The notes below the pieces were generated by a model. It was not told the origin of the DNA. It saw only the letters and a list, made by a program, of their open reading frames with translations, and ran no database searches. Position numbers and translations under genes: made by a program. 64,000 nt of DNA from Collinsella aerofaciens (GTDB taxonomy: Bacteria; Actinomycetota; Coriobacteriia; Coriobacteriales; Coriobacteriaceae). The DNA lies in NCBI RefSeq assembly GCF_009876115.1, contig NZ_WWSY01000006.1:62001-126000 (forward strand), read 5' to 3'. Positions 1 through 8,827 of this stretch are shown piece by piece (positions within the stretch are counted from its first letter, which is position 1; each line of letters begins with the position of its first letter).

Positions 1-340
1 CGTACGCAAGGGCCACCTCTATCTCGCGGGCGCACTAACGCTCGACTGCATGAGCAAACTACATGCCGACAAGGCGTTTGTCAGTGCCGACGGATTCCAC
101 CCCGACCACGGTTTTACCGTCGAGCACGACTTCTCGGCCATGATCAAGCATATGTACCTTACCAACTCAAACCAGGGCTACATGATGGTTGACCAGGGAA
201 AATTCAACAAGACCAGTTTTTATCAGTCCGCGCAGATCGATGACCTCGACGGCATCATCGTTGATGGAGACGACGAGGGCATCATGACGGCGGCGATCGA
301 GAGCAGTCGCAGTCATCCCAAGCTCTATATTGCAAAATAG
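1..340 (+). CDS. DeoR/GlpR-family transcriptional regulator, C-terminal part (5' end outside window)
   Basis: The open frame enters from the left edge (frame of base 2) and stops at 340, giving about 112 residues. The sequence matches the DeoR sensor domain: a 'DKAFVSADGF' segment, then 'VDQGKFNKTSFY' (the usual D-x-S/G-K-F phosphosugar-binding loop) and 'IDDLDGIIVDG'. Members of this family are sugar-phosphate-responsive repressors with an N-terminal winged helix, which is missing here only because of the window edge. A strong bidirectional terminator follows directly. The regulated operon is not visible. Family call is firm; the ligand is unknown. Confidence 0.8.
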   Translation, partial: VRKGHLYLAGALTLDCMSKLHADKAFVSADGFHPDHGFTVEHDFSAMIKHMYLTNSNQGYMMVDQGKFNKTSFYQSAQIDDLDGIIVDGDDEGIMTAAIESSRSHPKLYIAK

Positions 341-343
341 CTC

Positions 344-384
344 AAATGGCCGGGTCGCCCCCACTGTGGGCGACCCGGCCATTT
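344..384. terminator. Bidirectional intrinsic terminator between convergent genes
   Basis: A 17-bp perfect inverted repeat (AAATGGCCGGGTCGCCC and its complement, 7-base loop) lies between the DeoR stop and the HAD phosphatase stop, with A/T tracts on both sides. Confidence 0.9.
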
Positions 385-385
385 A

Positions 386-1213
386 TTAAATCAACCCAAA
401 ATGCTGCATCGCTGTGACGGTGCCATCGTGTGCGACATCGTCGGTCACGTAGTCGGCGACCGCCTTGACCTCGGGCATGGCGTTGCCCATGGCCACAGCC
501 GTCTCGACGGCAGCGAGCATGCCCAGGTCGTTGCCCGAATCGCCGAAGCCAAAGGTGCGCGCATTTCCCTCGCGGCCCAGATACTCCAGCGCTCGCGCCA
601 CACCCACGCCTTTGTCAATACCCTTGGGGCTCAGCTCGCGATTCTGGCCGCCGGTATTGCACAGCTCAAAGTTGCGGTCGATAAAGCCATCGTCGTTGGC
701 CACGCGAGCCAAGCCGGGCGCGTTAAGGCACACCTTGCCCACGCGCAGACGACCGTCGATGCGCATTTCCTCGGCGCTGTGCACCGCAGCAGTGCCGATC
801 AAAGACGACTGCTCAACGCCCGCAGGCTCCAGCGCAAAGGTCGCAGCATTGGCCTCGAAAAAGGCCTCGAACCCTGCCGCAACAATGCGACGCGCAAGCT
901 CCTCGACAATACCCTCGTCAATGCAATCCTCGTGCACCACACGCCCCTCGACCTCGAGCGTGGCGCCCGCCATGGCCACGACACCCGCAGGGTCGAGCGC
1001 GCGCAGGCTGTCCGCAATCAGCCACAAGGGGCGACCCGTGCAGATAAACGCCTTGTGCCCTGCGTCGCGCAGACGATGAAACGCCTCGACGACCGTCTGC
1101 GAAGGGCGAACCGCCGAAAAGTCCTTGTCGGTCATGTTGTCGGGGTCGAACGACGTCAGCGTGCCGTCCACGTCAAAAAACAATACAGCGGAATCGGAGC
1201 ACGCATCAATCAT
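386..1213 (-). CDS. HAD-superfamily hydrolase, Cof-type sugar-phosphate phosphatase
   Basis: The 275-residue protein has HAD motif I near the N-terminus (FFDVDGTLT), motif II 'CTGRP', a conserved Lys region ('SPKGIDKGVGV') and motif III/IV 'FGFGDSGNDLGML', in the order typical of Cof-type (class IIB cap) phosphatases. These hydrolyse phosphosugars or flavin-type phosphates in the cytoplasm; the substrate cannot be read from sequence. The ATG at 1213 is chosen over one 12 codons upstream because AAAGGAA sits 6 bases before it. The gene diverges from the rRNA methyltransferase at 1289, so the 75-bp gap must hold both promoters. It shares a terminator with the converging DeoR gene. Confidence 0.85.
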   Translation of the reverse strand: MIDACSDSAVLFFDVDGTLTSFDPDNMTDKDFSAVRPSQTVVEAFHRLRDAGHKAFICTGRPLWLIADSLRALDPAGVVAMAGATLEVEGRVVHEDCIDEGIVEELARRIVAAGFEAFFEANAATFALEPAGVEQSSLIGTAAVHSAEEMRIDGRLRVGKVCLNAPGLARVANDDGFIDRNFELCNTGGQNRELSPKGIDKGVGVARALEYLGREGNARTFGFGDSGNDLGMLAAVETAVAMGNAMPEVKAVADYVTDDVAHDGTVTAMQHFGLI

Positions 1214-1288
1214 ATGGGTTCCTTTCGAGGGCGATGGCAAACGAAGCATCCATCATATAATGGAGCGACGCAACCAGAGAGGTCACCC

Positions 1289-3859
1289 ATGGAATTTTAT
1301 GCAAGCTGCCCCGAGGGCTTTGAATCCGCACTCGCCGACGAGCTCAAGTGGCTCGGGCTTTCGCATGTCCGCCGCCTGAAAGGCCGCGCTACGTTTGAGG
1401 GCGAGCTCGAAGAAGGCTACCGCGCCTGTCTGTGGTCGCGCCTGGCCAGCCGCGTGTTTGTGGTGCTTGGACGCTTTGAGGCGCAGGATGCCGACGAGCT
1501 GTACGACGGCGTTTACGACATCGCTTGGGAGACCATCGTCCGCCCCGGCGCCACCATCGCCATCACCGCCCGCGGCGTGACCGAGCAGCTGCGCAACACG
1601 CGCTTCTCGGCCCTGCGCGCCAAGGACGCGCTGTGCGACCGCTTGGCCGAGACCACGGGCCGTCGTGCCGATGTCGATGCCGCCGACCCCGATGTTCACC
1701 TGCTGCTTTCGCTGCGTCAGCGCCGTGCGAGCATCAGCTTGGACCTTTCGGGCGACCCGCTGTTCAAGCGCCTGCCGTCCGCCGCGACCCGCGCCAACGA
1801 GGGCGCTCACGTGCTGCGCCCCGACTACGCCGCCCTGGTGCTGACGCAGGTCGGCTGGACTGCGCTGTGCGAGCACGAGCTAACGGCCGACGATTACGAG
1901 AACGAGGCCCTTCCCACGCTGGTCGACGCCTCGTGCGCCGGCGGCGGCCTGCTGCTGGAGGCAGTGAATATCCTAACCGACCGCGCTCCGGGAGCCGCCC
2001 GCGAGCACTGGGGCTTTGAGGGCTGGCAGCTGCACGACGCCGCCCTGTGGGAGCAGCTGCTTGCCGAGGCACGCGAGCGCGAGACGACGGCACGCGAGCG
2101 CCAGGCGCGCATCGTGGCCGCGGATGTTGACCCCGCCGCCCGCAAGACTGCCGAGCGTATGGTCAAGTGCGCCGGCTACAAGCGTTTTGTCGATTTTTGC
2201 GCCGCCAAGTCCGCCACCGTGCTGGACCATGCGGGCGCCGTCGCCGGTGCCGCCGTGGTCGCGGATACGACCGAGACACCGCTTTCGCTCATGCATGACG
2301 CCATGACGCTGGTCGGTGAGCTGCGCCGCGCGCCCGAGCTTGCCGCGGCGCCGGTCGCCGCGCTCACCCGCGACGGATTGCTGGCCCGCGCGCTCCACGC
2401 CGAGCCCGAGCGCTCGATCGCCGTCATGCCCAACAACGAGGAGGCGACCGTCGAAGTCTGGCCTTCGCTCGACCACGCCGCCGCAGCGTTTGAGGCTGCG
2501 ACCAGCGCAGATGCCGCAGGCGAGACTGCAGATGCCGACAATGCCAATGATGAAGGCAGGACCGCCCCCACCATGCCCGAGCCTGCCGCCATGCTCGACC
2601 TGGGCGACGGCAAGCCGCTGCCCGTGCTCATCCCCGAGTCGGAGCAGTTCGCCAACCGCCTGCGCAAGAATGCCCGCCTGCGGCGCAAGTGGGCAAAGCG
2701 CGAGGGCGTGAGTTGCTACCGCGTCTACGATGCCGACCTGCCCGATTACTCCGCCGCCATCGACCTGTACGAGGGCTGTCCGCAGACGCCGGGCCGCTGG
2801 CTCGTCATCGCCGAATACGCCGCGCCCAAGACCATCGACCCCGCGCTTGCCCAGGCCCGCATGCTCGACATCTTGACCATCGCGCCGCGCATCCTAGATG
2901 TTCCCGCCGAGCATGTGCACGCCAAGGCCCGCATGCGTTCGCGCGGCGGCTCGCAGTACGGCAAGCAGGGTGCCGGCAAGGGTGGATCGGGCGAGCGCGC
3001 CAATATCGCACGCCGTCGTCTACCGCTCATCGAGGAGGGCGGCCTTACCTTTGCCGTCAACTTTGACGACTATCTGGATGTGGGCATCTTCCTGGACCAC
3101 CGCGTCACCCGCAACCTGGTGCGCGAACACGCCAAACAGGCGCGCCGCTTCCTCAACCTGTTCGCCTATACCGGCACCGCCACCTGCTACGCGGCAGACG
3201 GCGGCGTAGAGGAGACCGTGACGGTCGACCTCTCCAACACCTATCTGGACTGGGCCGAGCGCAACATGCGCCAAAACGGCTTTGTGGGACCGCAGCATCA
3301 CTTTGTGCGCGACGACGTGCTCGCCTGGATTCGTGACCAGCGCCAGACGCGCAACCGCTGGGACCTGATCTTTGTCGACCCGCCCACGTTCTCGAACTCG
3401 TCCAAGATGGGCCGTCGCACCTGGGATGTTCAGCGCGACCATGTTGAGCTGTTGGCCGGCGTATCGCGCCTGCTCGCGCAGGGCGGCCATGCCATCTTTA
3501 GCTGCAACCTGCGTGGCTTCCGCCCCGAGACGCGCAAGCTCGCCCGCGCGGGCGTGGTGTTGGAGGACATTACGGCGCAGACCATCCCCGAGGACTTCGC
3601 ACGCAACCAGAAGGTGCACCACTGCTATATCGTGCGCCGCCTGCCCATCGAGGACGCCATGGCCGAGGTCGGCTTTAGCGCCGAGGAAATTGCCGAGCGC
3701 GTCGAGGAACTGCGCAACCCCGAGGCCCGCAAGCCCCGTGTGACAGTACCCGCGCACGCGCAGGCCGGCAACGGCAAGTCCAACTTTGCCGGCAAACCCT
3801 CCCCCGCCGGCAAGCCCAAAAAGAAGAAGTTCTACGCCAGCAAGCCCAAGGGCAAATAA
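1289..3859 (+). CDS. rlmKL: Bifunctional-type 23S rRNA methyltransferase RlmKL with degenerate RlmL domain
   Basis: The 856-residue protein begins with a THUMP region (residues ~1-160), continues with an RlmL-like domain (~165-345) and ends with an RlmK-like domain (~560-790). The C-terminal domain looks active: 'LFAYTGTATCYAADGG' is the SAM-binding loop and 'FVDPPTFSNS' the catalytic motif IV, consistent with m7G2069 methylation. In the first domain the expected DPMCGSGT is 'DASCAGGG' (from D213) and the expected NPPY motif is missing (around 326-329 it reads DTTE), although 'TDRAPG...HWGFEGWQ' keeps the family signature. An Asp/Ala-rich linker of about 70 residues (~400-470) and a Lys-rich tail make it longer than the 702-residue E. 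coli protein. The ATG at 1289 is preceded by GAGAGG. Confidence 0.88.
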   Translation: MEFYASCPEGFESALADELKWLGLSHVRRLKGRATFEGELEEGYRACLWSRLASRVFVVLGRFEAQDADELYDGVYDIAWETIVRPGATIAITARGVTEQLRNTRFSALRAKDALCDRLAETTGRRADVDAADPDVHLLLSLRQRRASISLDLSGDPLFKRLPSAATRANEGAHVLRPDYAALVLTQVGWTALCEHELTADDYENEALPTLVDASCAGGGLLLEAVNILTDRAPGAAREHWGFEGWQLHDAALWEQLLAEARERETTARERQARIVAADVDPAARKTAERMVKCAGYKRFVDFCAAKSATVLDHAGAVAGAAVVADTTETPLSLMHDAMTLVGELRRAPELAAAPVAALTRDGLLARALHAEPERSIAVMPNNEEATVEVWPSLDHAAAAFEAATSADAAGETADADNANDEGRTAPTMPEPAAMLDLGDGKPLPVLIPESEQFANRLRKNARLRRKWAKREGVSCYRVYDADLPDYSAAIDLYEGCPQTPGRWLVIAEYAAPKTIDPALAQARMLDILTIAPRILDVPAEHVHAKARMRSRGGSQYGKQGAGKGGSGERANIARRRLPLIEEGGLTFAVNFDDYLDVGIFLDHRVTRNLVREHAKQARRFLNLFAYTGTATCYAADGGVEETVTVDLSNTYLDWAERNMRQNGFVGPQHHFVRDDVLAWIRDQRQTRNRWDLIFVDPPTFSNSSKMGRRTWDVQRDHVELLAGVSRLLAQGGHAIFSCNLRGFRPETRKLARAGVVLEDITAQTIPEDFARNQKVHHCYIVRRLPIEDAMAEVGFSAEEIAERVEELRNPEARKPRVTVPAHAQAGNGKSNFAGKPSPAGKPKKKKFYASKPKGK

Positions 3860-3862
3860 CAA

Positions 3863-3929
3863 AGTTGCGGTGGAATACGGACTGTTTTGCCTGGAATTAG
3901 GCAAATTTAGACCGTATTTCACCGCAACT
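3863..3929. repeat. Palindromic repeat 'AGTTGCGGTG' family, copy 1; probable bidirectional terminator
   Basis: Inverted arms AGTTGCGGTGGAATACGG and CCGTATTTCACCGCAACT enclose a loop with a second short dyad (GCCTGGAATTAGGC-like). It sits between the convergent rlmKL and kdpE stops. A close copy lies at 50924-50990 and a one-armed copy at 53077. Confidence 0.75.
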
Positions 3930-3953
3930 CATATTGGGATGGTGGTTGGCGAT

Positions 3954-4667
3954 CTAGCCTTGGATGACTAGGCGGTAGCCAATGCCCACGTGCGTTTGGA
4001 TATAGCGCGGATGCGCGGGGTCGGACTCGATCTTCTTACGCAACGTGCCCATAAAGACGCGCAGGCTCGCCAGATCGCTCTTGGTCGCCGTACCCCAAAT
4101 CTCGTGCAATATAAACTGGTGCGTCAGCACCTTGTCGGCGTTGTGTGCCAGCAAGCAGAGCAACTTGTACTCGATCGGCGTCAGGTGCAGCTCCTCGCCA
4201 TCCATCGTGGCGATGCCGGCGTCAAAATCGATATGCAGCTCACCGGTATCGAACGAGCCCTCGGAGGCAACACCGCCCGTTTGCGCATACGAAAGGCGCC
4301 TGAGCGTCGTGCGAATGCGCGCGAGCAGCTCTTCGACCGAAAACGGCTTGGTCAGGTAGTCGTCGGCACCGGCATCGAGTGCGCGGATCTTGTCCGCGTC
4401 TTCGCTGCGCGCCGAGACCACAATGATCGGCATGCCCGACCATGCGCGCACCGACTCCACCACCTTGACGCCATCCATATCGGGTAGGCCCAGATCGAGC
4501 AGCACAATGCTCGGTGCCTGCGACGAGGCGGCGGCGATGGCGGCATGGGCGGTCTCCACAGCCATATGACGCAGGCCGTGCGCCTCGAGCGCGGCAACGA
4601 TAAGGTTGCGAACGGCAGGATCGTCCTCAACGACCAAGATGAGCGGTTTTACGGCAGAGTTCGGCAC
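3954..4667 (-). CDS. kdpE: OmpR/PhoB-type response regulator, KdpE-like
   Basis: The 237-residue protein has a receiver domain (residues ~8-120: acidic 'VVEDD', phospho-acceptor in 'LLDLGLPDMDG', 'VVSARSE', 'KPF') followed by a winged-helix DNA-binding domain ending 'YIQTHVGIGYRLV', as in KdpE. The start is taken as GTG 4667, because AAGGAG, which forms the last two sense codons of kdpD, lies 9 bases before it; the more upstream ATG (4694) overlaps kdpD and has no such site. The kinase gene ends 4 bases before, so the two are translationally coupled. No kdpFABC genes are in the window; the nearest potassium gene is kup upstream. Confidence 0.9.
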   Translation of the reverse strand: MPNSAVKPLILVVEDDPAVRNLIVAALEAHGLRHMAVETAHAAIAAASSQAPSIVLLDLGLPDMDGVKVVESVRAWSGMPIIVVSARSEDADKIRALDAGADDYLTKPFSVEELLARIRTTLRRLSYAQTGGVASEGSFDTGELHIDFDAGIATMDGEELHLTPIEYKLLCLLAHNADKVLTHQFILHEIWGTATKSDLASLRVFMGTLRKKIESDPAHPRYIQTHVGIGYRLVIQG

Positions 4668-4671
4668 GGCG

Positions 4672-6297
4672 CTACTCCTTATCAAACGAAACATCGGCGA
4701 CGGGAAGCTCAATCGTAAAGACCGAGCCCTGCGGGTCCGCCGCGGCAACCTCTATGCTACCGCCATGCGCCAACGCAATGGAGCGGCAGAGCGAAAGACC
4801 CAAGCCCACGCTGCGATGGCTGTCGGCAAGACCGTGGTTGGCGGTGTAGAACGATTCAAAGATTCGCTCGCGGTCCTCGGGCGCAATGCCCGGCCCGTCA
4901 TCGGCCACCGAGCACGTCACGTGCCCATCGTCGACGCCAATCGAAATCACGATATGCGAACCCGCGGGCGTATACGTGATGGCGTTGTTCACCAGATTCA
5001 CCACGAGCTGTACCATCAGACGCGCGTCGACGTTAACGAGCGCCGGCTCATCGCACGCCACCACCTTAAGGTCGTGCTCGCGCACGGCCGGACTTACGTG
5101 GCGCAGCGCCTCCTCGACGATATCGTCCATGAGCTCGAGCGTAGTCGACAGATGCATTCCGCCGCCCTCGAGCTTGGTGATGGCAAGCAGGTTCTCGACG
5201 GTGGCGTTGAGCCATTGCGCGTCCGAGCGAATGGACAGGAGCATGCCGCGGCGCGTCTGGTCGTCGAGCTCGGCGGTGCCGGTCGAGCCCTGGTCGAGCA
5301 GTACGTCGGCATTGCCCGAAATGCTGGTAAGCGGCGTACGCAGATCGTGCGAAATGGAGCGCAGCAGGTTGGCGCGCAACTGCTCGTTTTTGGCAAGCAC
5401 CGCCGCCTCTTCGCGGGCCTCCATGGCGCGGGCGCGATCGAGTGCCAGCTCGCCTTCGCTCACGATGGCATCGGCAAGTGTCCGCTCCTCGTGCGTCAGC
5501 ACGTTGGGCTCGGCAACGATAGCCAGCACGCCCACAACCGAGGCGGGGTCGCCCGAGCGCACGAATCCGTCGCCCGTGCGAACCGTCAGGTAGATGCCAT
5601 AAAACGCCGAGCCGCCATAGGTGGCATCGAGCGGCGTTCCCACATAGGCAGACGCCGAGAGCCGCGGCGGCATCTGGGGCGCCAGTTCGTGAAGCGGCGC
5701 GGCATCGCCCACGGCCGTGTACGTCGTACGCGGCAGCAAGTCATCGTCTTCGGCGTCGGCGCTGTACCACACGACCGGACAGCCCGAAAGACGCGCCAGC
5801 TGCGTTGCCATGGCATGCACAATCTGCTGCTGATCGGCACACCGCTGCAACATGCGGTTGGTCTCGAGCACCATATGCGTGCGACGGTCGCTGGCGGCAG
5901 CCTGTGCCAAGGCGCGGCGCAGGGCCAACGCAATCGAGCTCGACACGAGCGAGACCACGAACATGATGAAGAACATGCCGGGATAGACGCGGTCGATAAA
6001 CGACAGCGAGTAGCGCGGGTCGACAAACAAGAAGTTGTAGAGCGCCACAGCGGCAGCCGAACTCAGCAGGCAATACAGGCGGCTCCAGGTAAAGAATGCG
6101 CACAGCTGCACGGCGAACACATAGACGATCATGATGCTCGGCGCGAGACCCGGATGGTCGAGCAGCGCGCCCACAATCGTCGCCGCGACCAGCAGCCCCA
6201 CCGATACGCAGGCGTCATACAGAGGAGTGCGGCGCGTCAGCGTTGTGCGCCGCCACCAAAAGCTATCGGCAAAATCGCCGTCCGTACGGACGTCCAT
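4672..6297 (-). CDS. kdpD: KdpD-like sensor histidine kinase lacking the N-terminal KdpD/USP domains
   Basis: The 541-residue protein starts with the four-helix DUF4118 membrane domain (~25-125), followed by a GAF-like region (~140-290) and a kinase core. H-box 'SISHDLRTPLTSISGNADVL' carries the phospho-accepting His; N-box 'LVNNAITYTP', G1 'DDGPGIAPEDRERIF' and G2 'GLGLSLCRSI' follow. Classical KdpD has about 350 further residues at the N-terminus (KdpD and universal-stress domains); they are absent here and the upstream sequence is a repeat, not coding. The protein is therefore a short form of KdpD. It phosphorylates the downstream KdpE-like regulator. It follows kup and a small membrane protein on the same strand. 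Confidence 0.9.
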   Translation of the reverse strand: MDVRTDGDFADSFWWRRTTLTRRTPLYDACVSVGLLVAATIVGALLDHPGLAPSIMIVYVFAVQLCAFFTWSRLYCLLSSAAAVALYNFLFVDPRYSLSFIDRVYPGMFFIMFVVSLVSSSIALALRRALAQAAASDRRTHMVLETNRMLQRCADQQQIVHAMATQLARLSGCPVVWYSADAEDDDLLPRTTYTAVGDAAPLHELAPQMPPRLSASAYVGTPLDATYGGSAFYGIYLTVRTGDGFVRSGDPASVVGVLAIVAEPNVLTHEERTLADAIVSEGELALDRARAMEAREEAAVLAKNEQLRANLLRSISHDLRTPLTSISGNADVLLDQGSTGTAELDDQTRRGMLLSIRSDAQWLNATVENLLAITKLEGGGMHLSTTLELMDDIVEEALRHVSPAVREHDLKVVACDEPALVNVDARLMVQLVVNLVNNAITYTPAGSHIVISIGVDDGHVTCSVADDGPGIAPEDRERIFESFYTANHGLADSHRSVGLGLSLCRSIALAHGGSIEVAAADPQGSVFTIELPVADVSFDKE

Positions 6298-6325
6298 CAG
6301 CGCCCCGCCCCTCTCTCAAAAACAA

Positions 6326-6376
6326 AAACCACCACAAAGGGGACAGGCACCTTTGTGGTGGTTTTCCCTTGTGGTG
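6326..6376. repeat. Palindromic repeat 'CCACCACAAAGG..GGACAGG' family, copy 1
   Basis: ACCACCACAAAGG, a GGACAGGCA core, and CCTTTGTGGTGGTTTT form a hairpin between the small membrane gene and kdpD, with an extra half-copy (CTTGTGGTGGTT) just after it. Related copies are at 43684-43735 and, degenerate, at 42013-42040. Confidence 0.7.
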
Positions 6377-6411
6377 GTTCTAAGTGTAAAGCCTTCTACG
6401 ACCGACAGTCG

Positions 6412-6582
6412 TTAGACAAACAGCACGTGCGCGAGCAGGGCGCACACGCACACCGCTCCAAATACCAATGCCACGATCGAAATCACGCGATCGACCATGT
6501 CCATGTTGGCCCGATTCGTAAAGAACCGATCTTCGGCGGCGTCGATACCCGCCTCGCGGACGTCAAGTGTCCTTGCATCCAT
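6412..6582 (-). CDS. Small single-pass membrane protein between kup and kdpD (unknown function)
   Basis: The 56-residue product starts at ATG 6582 with GGGGAGG five bases upstream, a strong ribosome site that supports translation. Its N-terminal half is charged (MDARTLDVREAG...) and its C-terminal ~22 residues (VISIVALVFGAVCVCALLAHVLFV region) form one hydrophobic helix. It lies 60 bases after kup and 114 bases before kdpD on the same strand. By position it might modulate Kup or KdpD, much as KdpF accompanies KdpA, but it has no sequence resemblance to KdpF that I can see; this is inference only. Confidence 0.65.
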   Translation of the reverse strand: MDARTLDVREAGIDAAEDRFFTNRANMDMVDRVISIVALVFGAVCVCALLAHVLFV

Positions 6583-6642
6583 GTTTACCTCCCCGGCTCT
6601 AGTTTTGCCCATCGATAATCAACTCCGTGTAGTCTCCGTCGA

Positions 6643-8670
6643 CTACGGGCGCTCGTTGGGGGCCAGGCGCTGCATCTTGCTCACAGCCTTAAACTTGGTG
6701 AACAGCGGCACGTACTCAAAGCTCACGTTGGAGTTCTCCAGGCCGTACCAGCGCGCAGGCGTGCCGGCGGCGCGGCGGATGATGTACTTGAGCGTAATGG
6801 CCGTACGCTCGCTCGGCTCCACGTCGCTTTCGGGCGCCAGCAGCTTACGGATCATGACGAACTTGAACGTGCCGATGTTGCCCGGATCCTTGTAGACCGA
6901 GTAGTCATGCGTCTGCGCCGGCAGCTCGCCGGTGGCAGCCAGATCCTGAACGACCTGACGCAGGTAGGCATTGACGCGCTGGTTGATCTTGTAGCCCAGG
7001 TACAGATGCACGCGGAACACGTAGTCGGTGCCAAACGTCTCGACCGAATAGGCAAAGGTATGCGGCTCGTCCATGGTCTCGACATTCACGAACCACCAGG
7101 CGCGAGCGCGCTTGGGATGCTTGTCCAAGATCGAGTAGACGATATCACGGTCGATGTAGTCGGTATGGGTGTCCTTGGTCAGGTACACGATGTTGTCGCT
7201 CATGCGCTCGTAGCGATCGTCGTCGCGCAGGCGCTTGAGCTGCGGCAGGTAGCTACGCAGCGGCAGCAGCGTAAACTGGCGCTGCTCGACCGCCGTGCCG
7301 TTGTACCAGCACACCATAATGCCCATGATGAGTGCAGCCATGAGGATGGTGAAGTAGCCGCCGTGGAAGAACTTGGTGAGTGAGCTCACGAAGAAGAAGC
7401 CTTCGAGCAAAAGGAAGAAGGCCGCGAAGATCCACGGAGCAACCTTGAGCTTGCGCTCCTCGTGCAGGTAGAAGAAGAGCAGCAGCGTGGTGCACATCAT
7501 AGTCAGCGTAATGGCAAGGCCGTAGGCGGCTTCCATATGCGCCGAGTTCTGGAACAGCAGCACCACGATGACGCAGCCCACGAGCATGACGTTGTTGACC
7601 ATGGGGATGTAGAGCTGGCCCTTGGTCTCGGCAGGGTAGAAGACCTGCATGTGCGGCATGAGGTCCAGGCGACTGGCCTCGGACACCAGCGAAAACGCGC
7701 CGGTAATGAGCGCCTGCGAGGCAATGATGGCCGCGACGGTGGAAAGGCCGACGGCAAACGGGCGCAAGCCCGGGGCGAGCATCTGGTAGAACGGGTTAAG
7801 GTCGGCAATGCCCATGAGCTCGGGGTTGGCAGCGTTGTTGATAAGCCAAGCGCCCTGGCCCATATAGGACAGCAGCAAGCAGCACTTAACGAACGGCCAG
7901 GTGGCGTAAATGTTGCCGCGACCCACATGGCCCATGTCGGAGTAGAGCGCCTCGGCACCGGTGGTGGCGAGGAAGCAGCTGCCCAGAATCATGATGCCCG
8001 CGTGGTTGTTGGGGCTCAGCAAAAAGGCGATGCCGCGCACCGGGTTGAGGCACAGCAGCACGGCGGGGTGCTGAAAGACAAAGAACAGACCCGTGCCGCC
8101 CAGGAACAGGAACCACAGCGTCATGATGGGGCCAAAGGCGTGACCGATCTTGGCCGTACCGATGCGCTGTACCAAGAAGAGCACGATGATGATGGCGAGC
8201 GTGATGGCGACGACGCGGCCCTGGTCATCGCCCAGCACGGCATGGACCGCTGGGATGGTGCGCAGGCCCTCGATGGCCGTGGTAACGGTAACGGCCGGCG
8301 TCAGGATGCCGTCGGCGAGCAGTGCGGCGCCACCCAGCATGGCGGGGATGATAAGCCACTTGCCGCAGCGCTTGACCAGGCTGTACAGGGCAAAGATGCC
8401 GCCCTCACCATGGTTATCGGCGCGCAGCGAGATGAGCACATACTTGATGGTGGTCAGCAGCGTGACCGTCCACACGACAAGGGAGAGCGCGCCGAGCACG
8501 AACTCCTCCGTCACGCTTCCGATGCCGCCGTTGCCGGCAACGAGCGCCTTGGTTACATACATAGGGCTGGTGCCGATATCGCCGTACACCACGCCCAGCG
8601 TGACGAGCATCGCCGAGATGCTCACAGGAATCGCAGCGTGCGAGGCTGCCTCCTTGACCTTTTGTTCCAT
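6643..8670 (-). CDS. kup: KUP/Trk-D family low-affinity potassium uptake permease
   Basis: The 675-residue protein shows the Kup signature at the start ('GVVYGDIGTSPMYV', then 'KYVLISLRADNHGEGGIFALY'), about twelve hydrophobic helices up to residue ~445, and a long C-terminal cytosolic domain (~470-675), all as in E. coli Kup (622 residues). It imports K+ with H+ across the cytoplasmic membrane. ATG 8670 is preferred to an in-frame TTG six codons earlier because that TTG overlaps the GGGAGGA ribosome site. The gene heads a leftward block with the small membrane protein and kdpDE, suggesting these two-component genes respond to or control Kup-mediated uptake here. Confidence 0.93.
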   Translation of the reverse strand: MEQKVKEAASHAAIPVSISAMLVTLGVVYGDIGTSPMYVTKALVAGNGGIGSVTEEFVLGALSLVVWTVTLLTTIKYVLISLRADNHGEGGIFALYSLVKRCGKWLIIPAMLGGAALLADGILTPAVTVTTAIEGLRTIPAVHAVLGDDQGRVVAITLAIIIVLFLVQRIGTAKIGHAFGPIMTLWFLFLGGTGLFFVFQHPAVLLCLNPVRGIAFLLSPNNHAGIMILGSCFLATTGAEALYSDMGHVGRGNIYATWPFVKCCLLLSYMGQGAWLINNAANPELMGIADLNPFYQMLAPGLRPFAVGLSTVAAIIASQALITGAFSLVSEASRLDLMPHMQVFYPAETKGQLYIPMVNNVMLVGCVIVVLLFQNSAHMEAAYGLAITLTMMCTTLLLFFYLHEERKLKVAPWIFAAFFLLLEGFFFVSSLTKFFHGGYFTILMAALIMGIMVCWYNGTAVEQRQFTLLPLRSYLPQLKRLRDDDRYERMSDNIVYLTKDTHTDYIDRDIVYSILDKHPKRARAWWFVNVETMDEPHTFAYSVETFGTDYVFRVHLYLGYKINQRVNAYLRQVVQDLAATGELPAQTHDYSVYKDPGNIGTFKFVMIRKLLAPESDVEPSERTAITLKYIIRRAAGTPARWYGLENSNVSFEYVPLFTKFKAVSKMQRLAPNERP

Positions 8671-8792
8671 AAGCCGGTTTCCTCCCAACTTTAATGTTCG
8701 AAGGGATTATAGGCAATCGGCCCATGTTTTAATGCACCGTTTTCCCAGCTAGATAAACATTTATACGGCCTTTATGCCATCGCGCGATATGG

Positions 8793-8825
8793 AATGTGAC
8801 AAAGGGACTGTCCCTTTGTCACATT
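8793..8825. repeat. Perfect hairpin 'TGTGACAAAGGGA' (GGGACTGTCCC family), copy 1
   Basis: Arms AATGTGACAAAGGGA and TCCCTTTGTCACATT around CTG form a 15-bp perfect stem immediately after the nitroreductase stop on the minus strand. It may act as its terminator. A near copy is at 29298-29328. Confidence 0.75.
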
Positions 8826-8827
8826 CG

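Noticed and set aside
401..1288. Upstream extension of the rlmKL frame to base 401
   Set aside because: It runs antisense through the HAD phosphatase and lacks a ribosome site; the THUMP domain starts at 1289 with a proper start.
4606..6618. Long open frame opposite kdpD
   Set aside because: Shadow of a high-GC gene; the translation is His/Arg-rich and has no recognisable domain, while kdpD motifs are clear.
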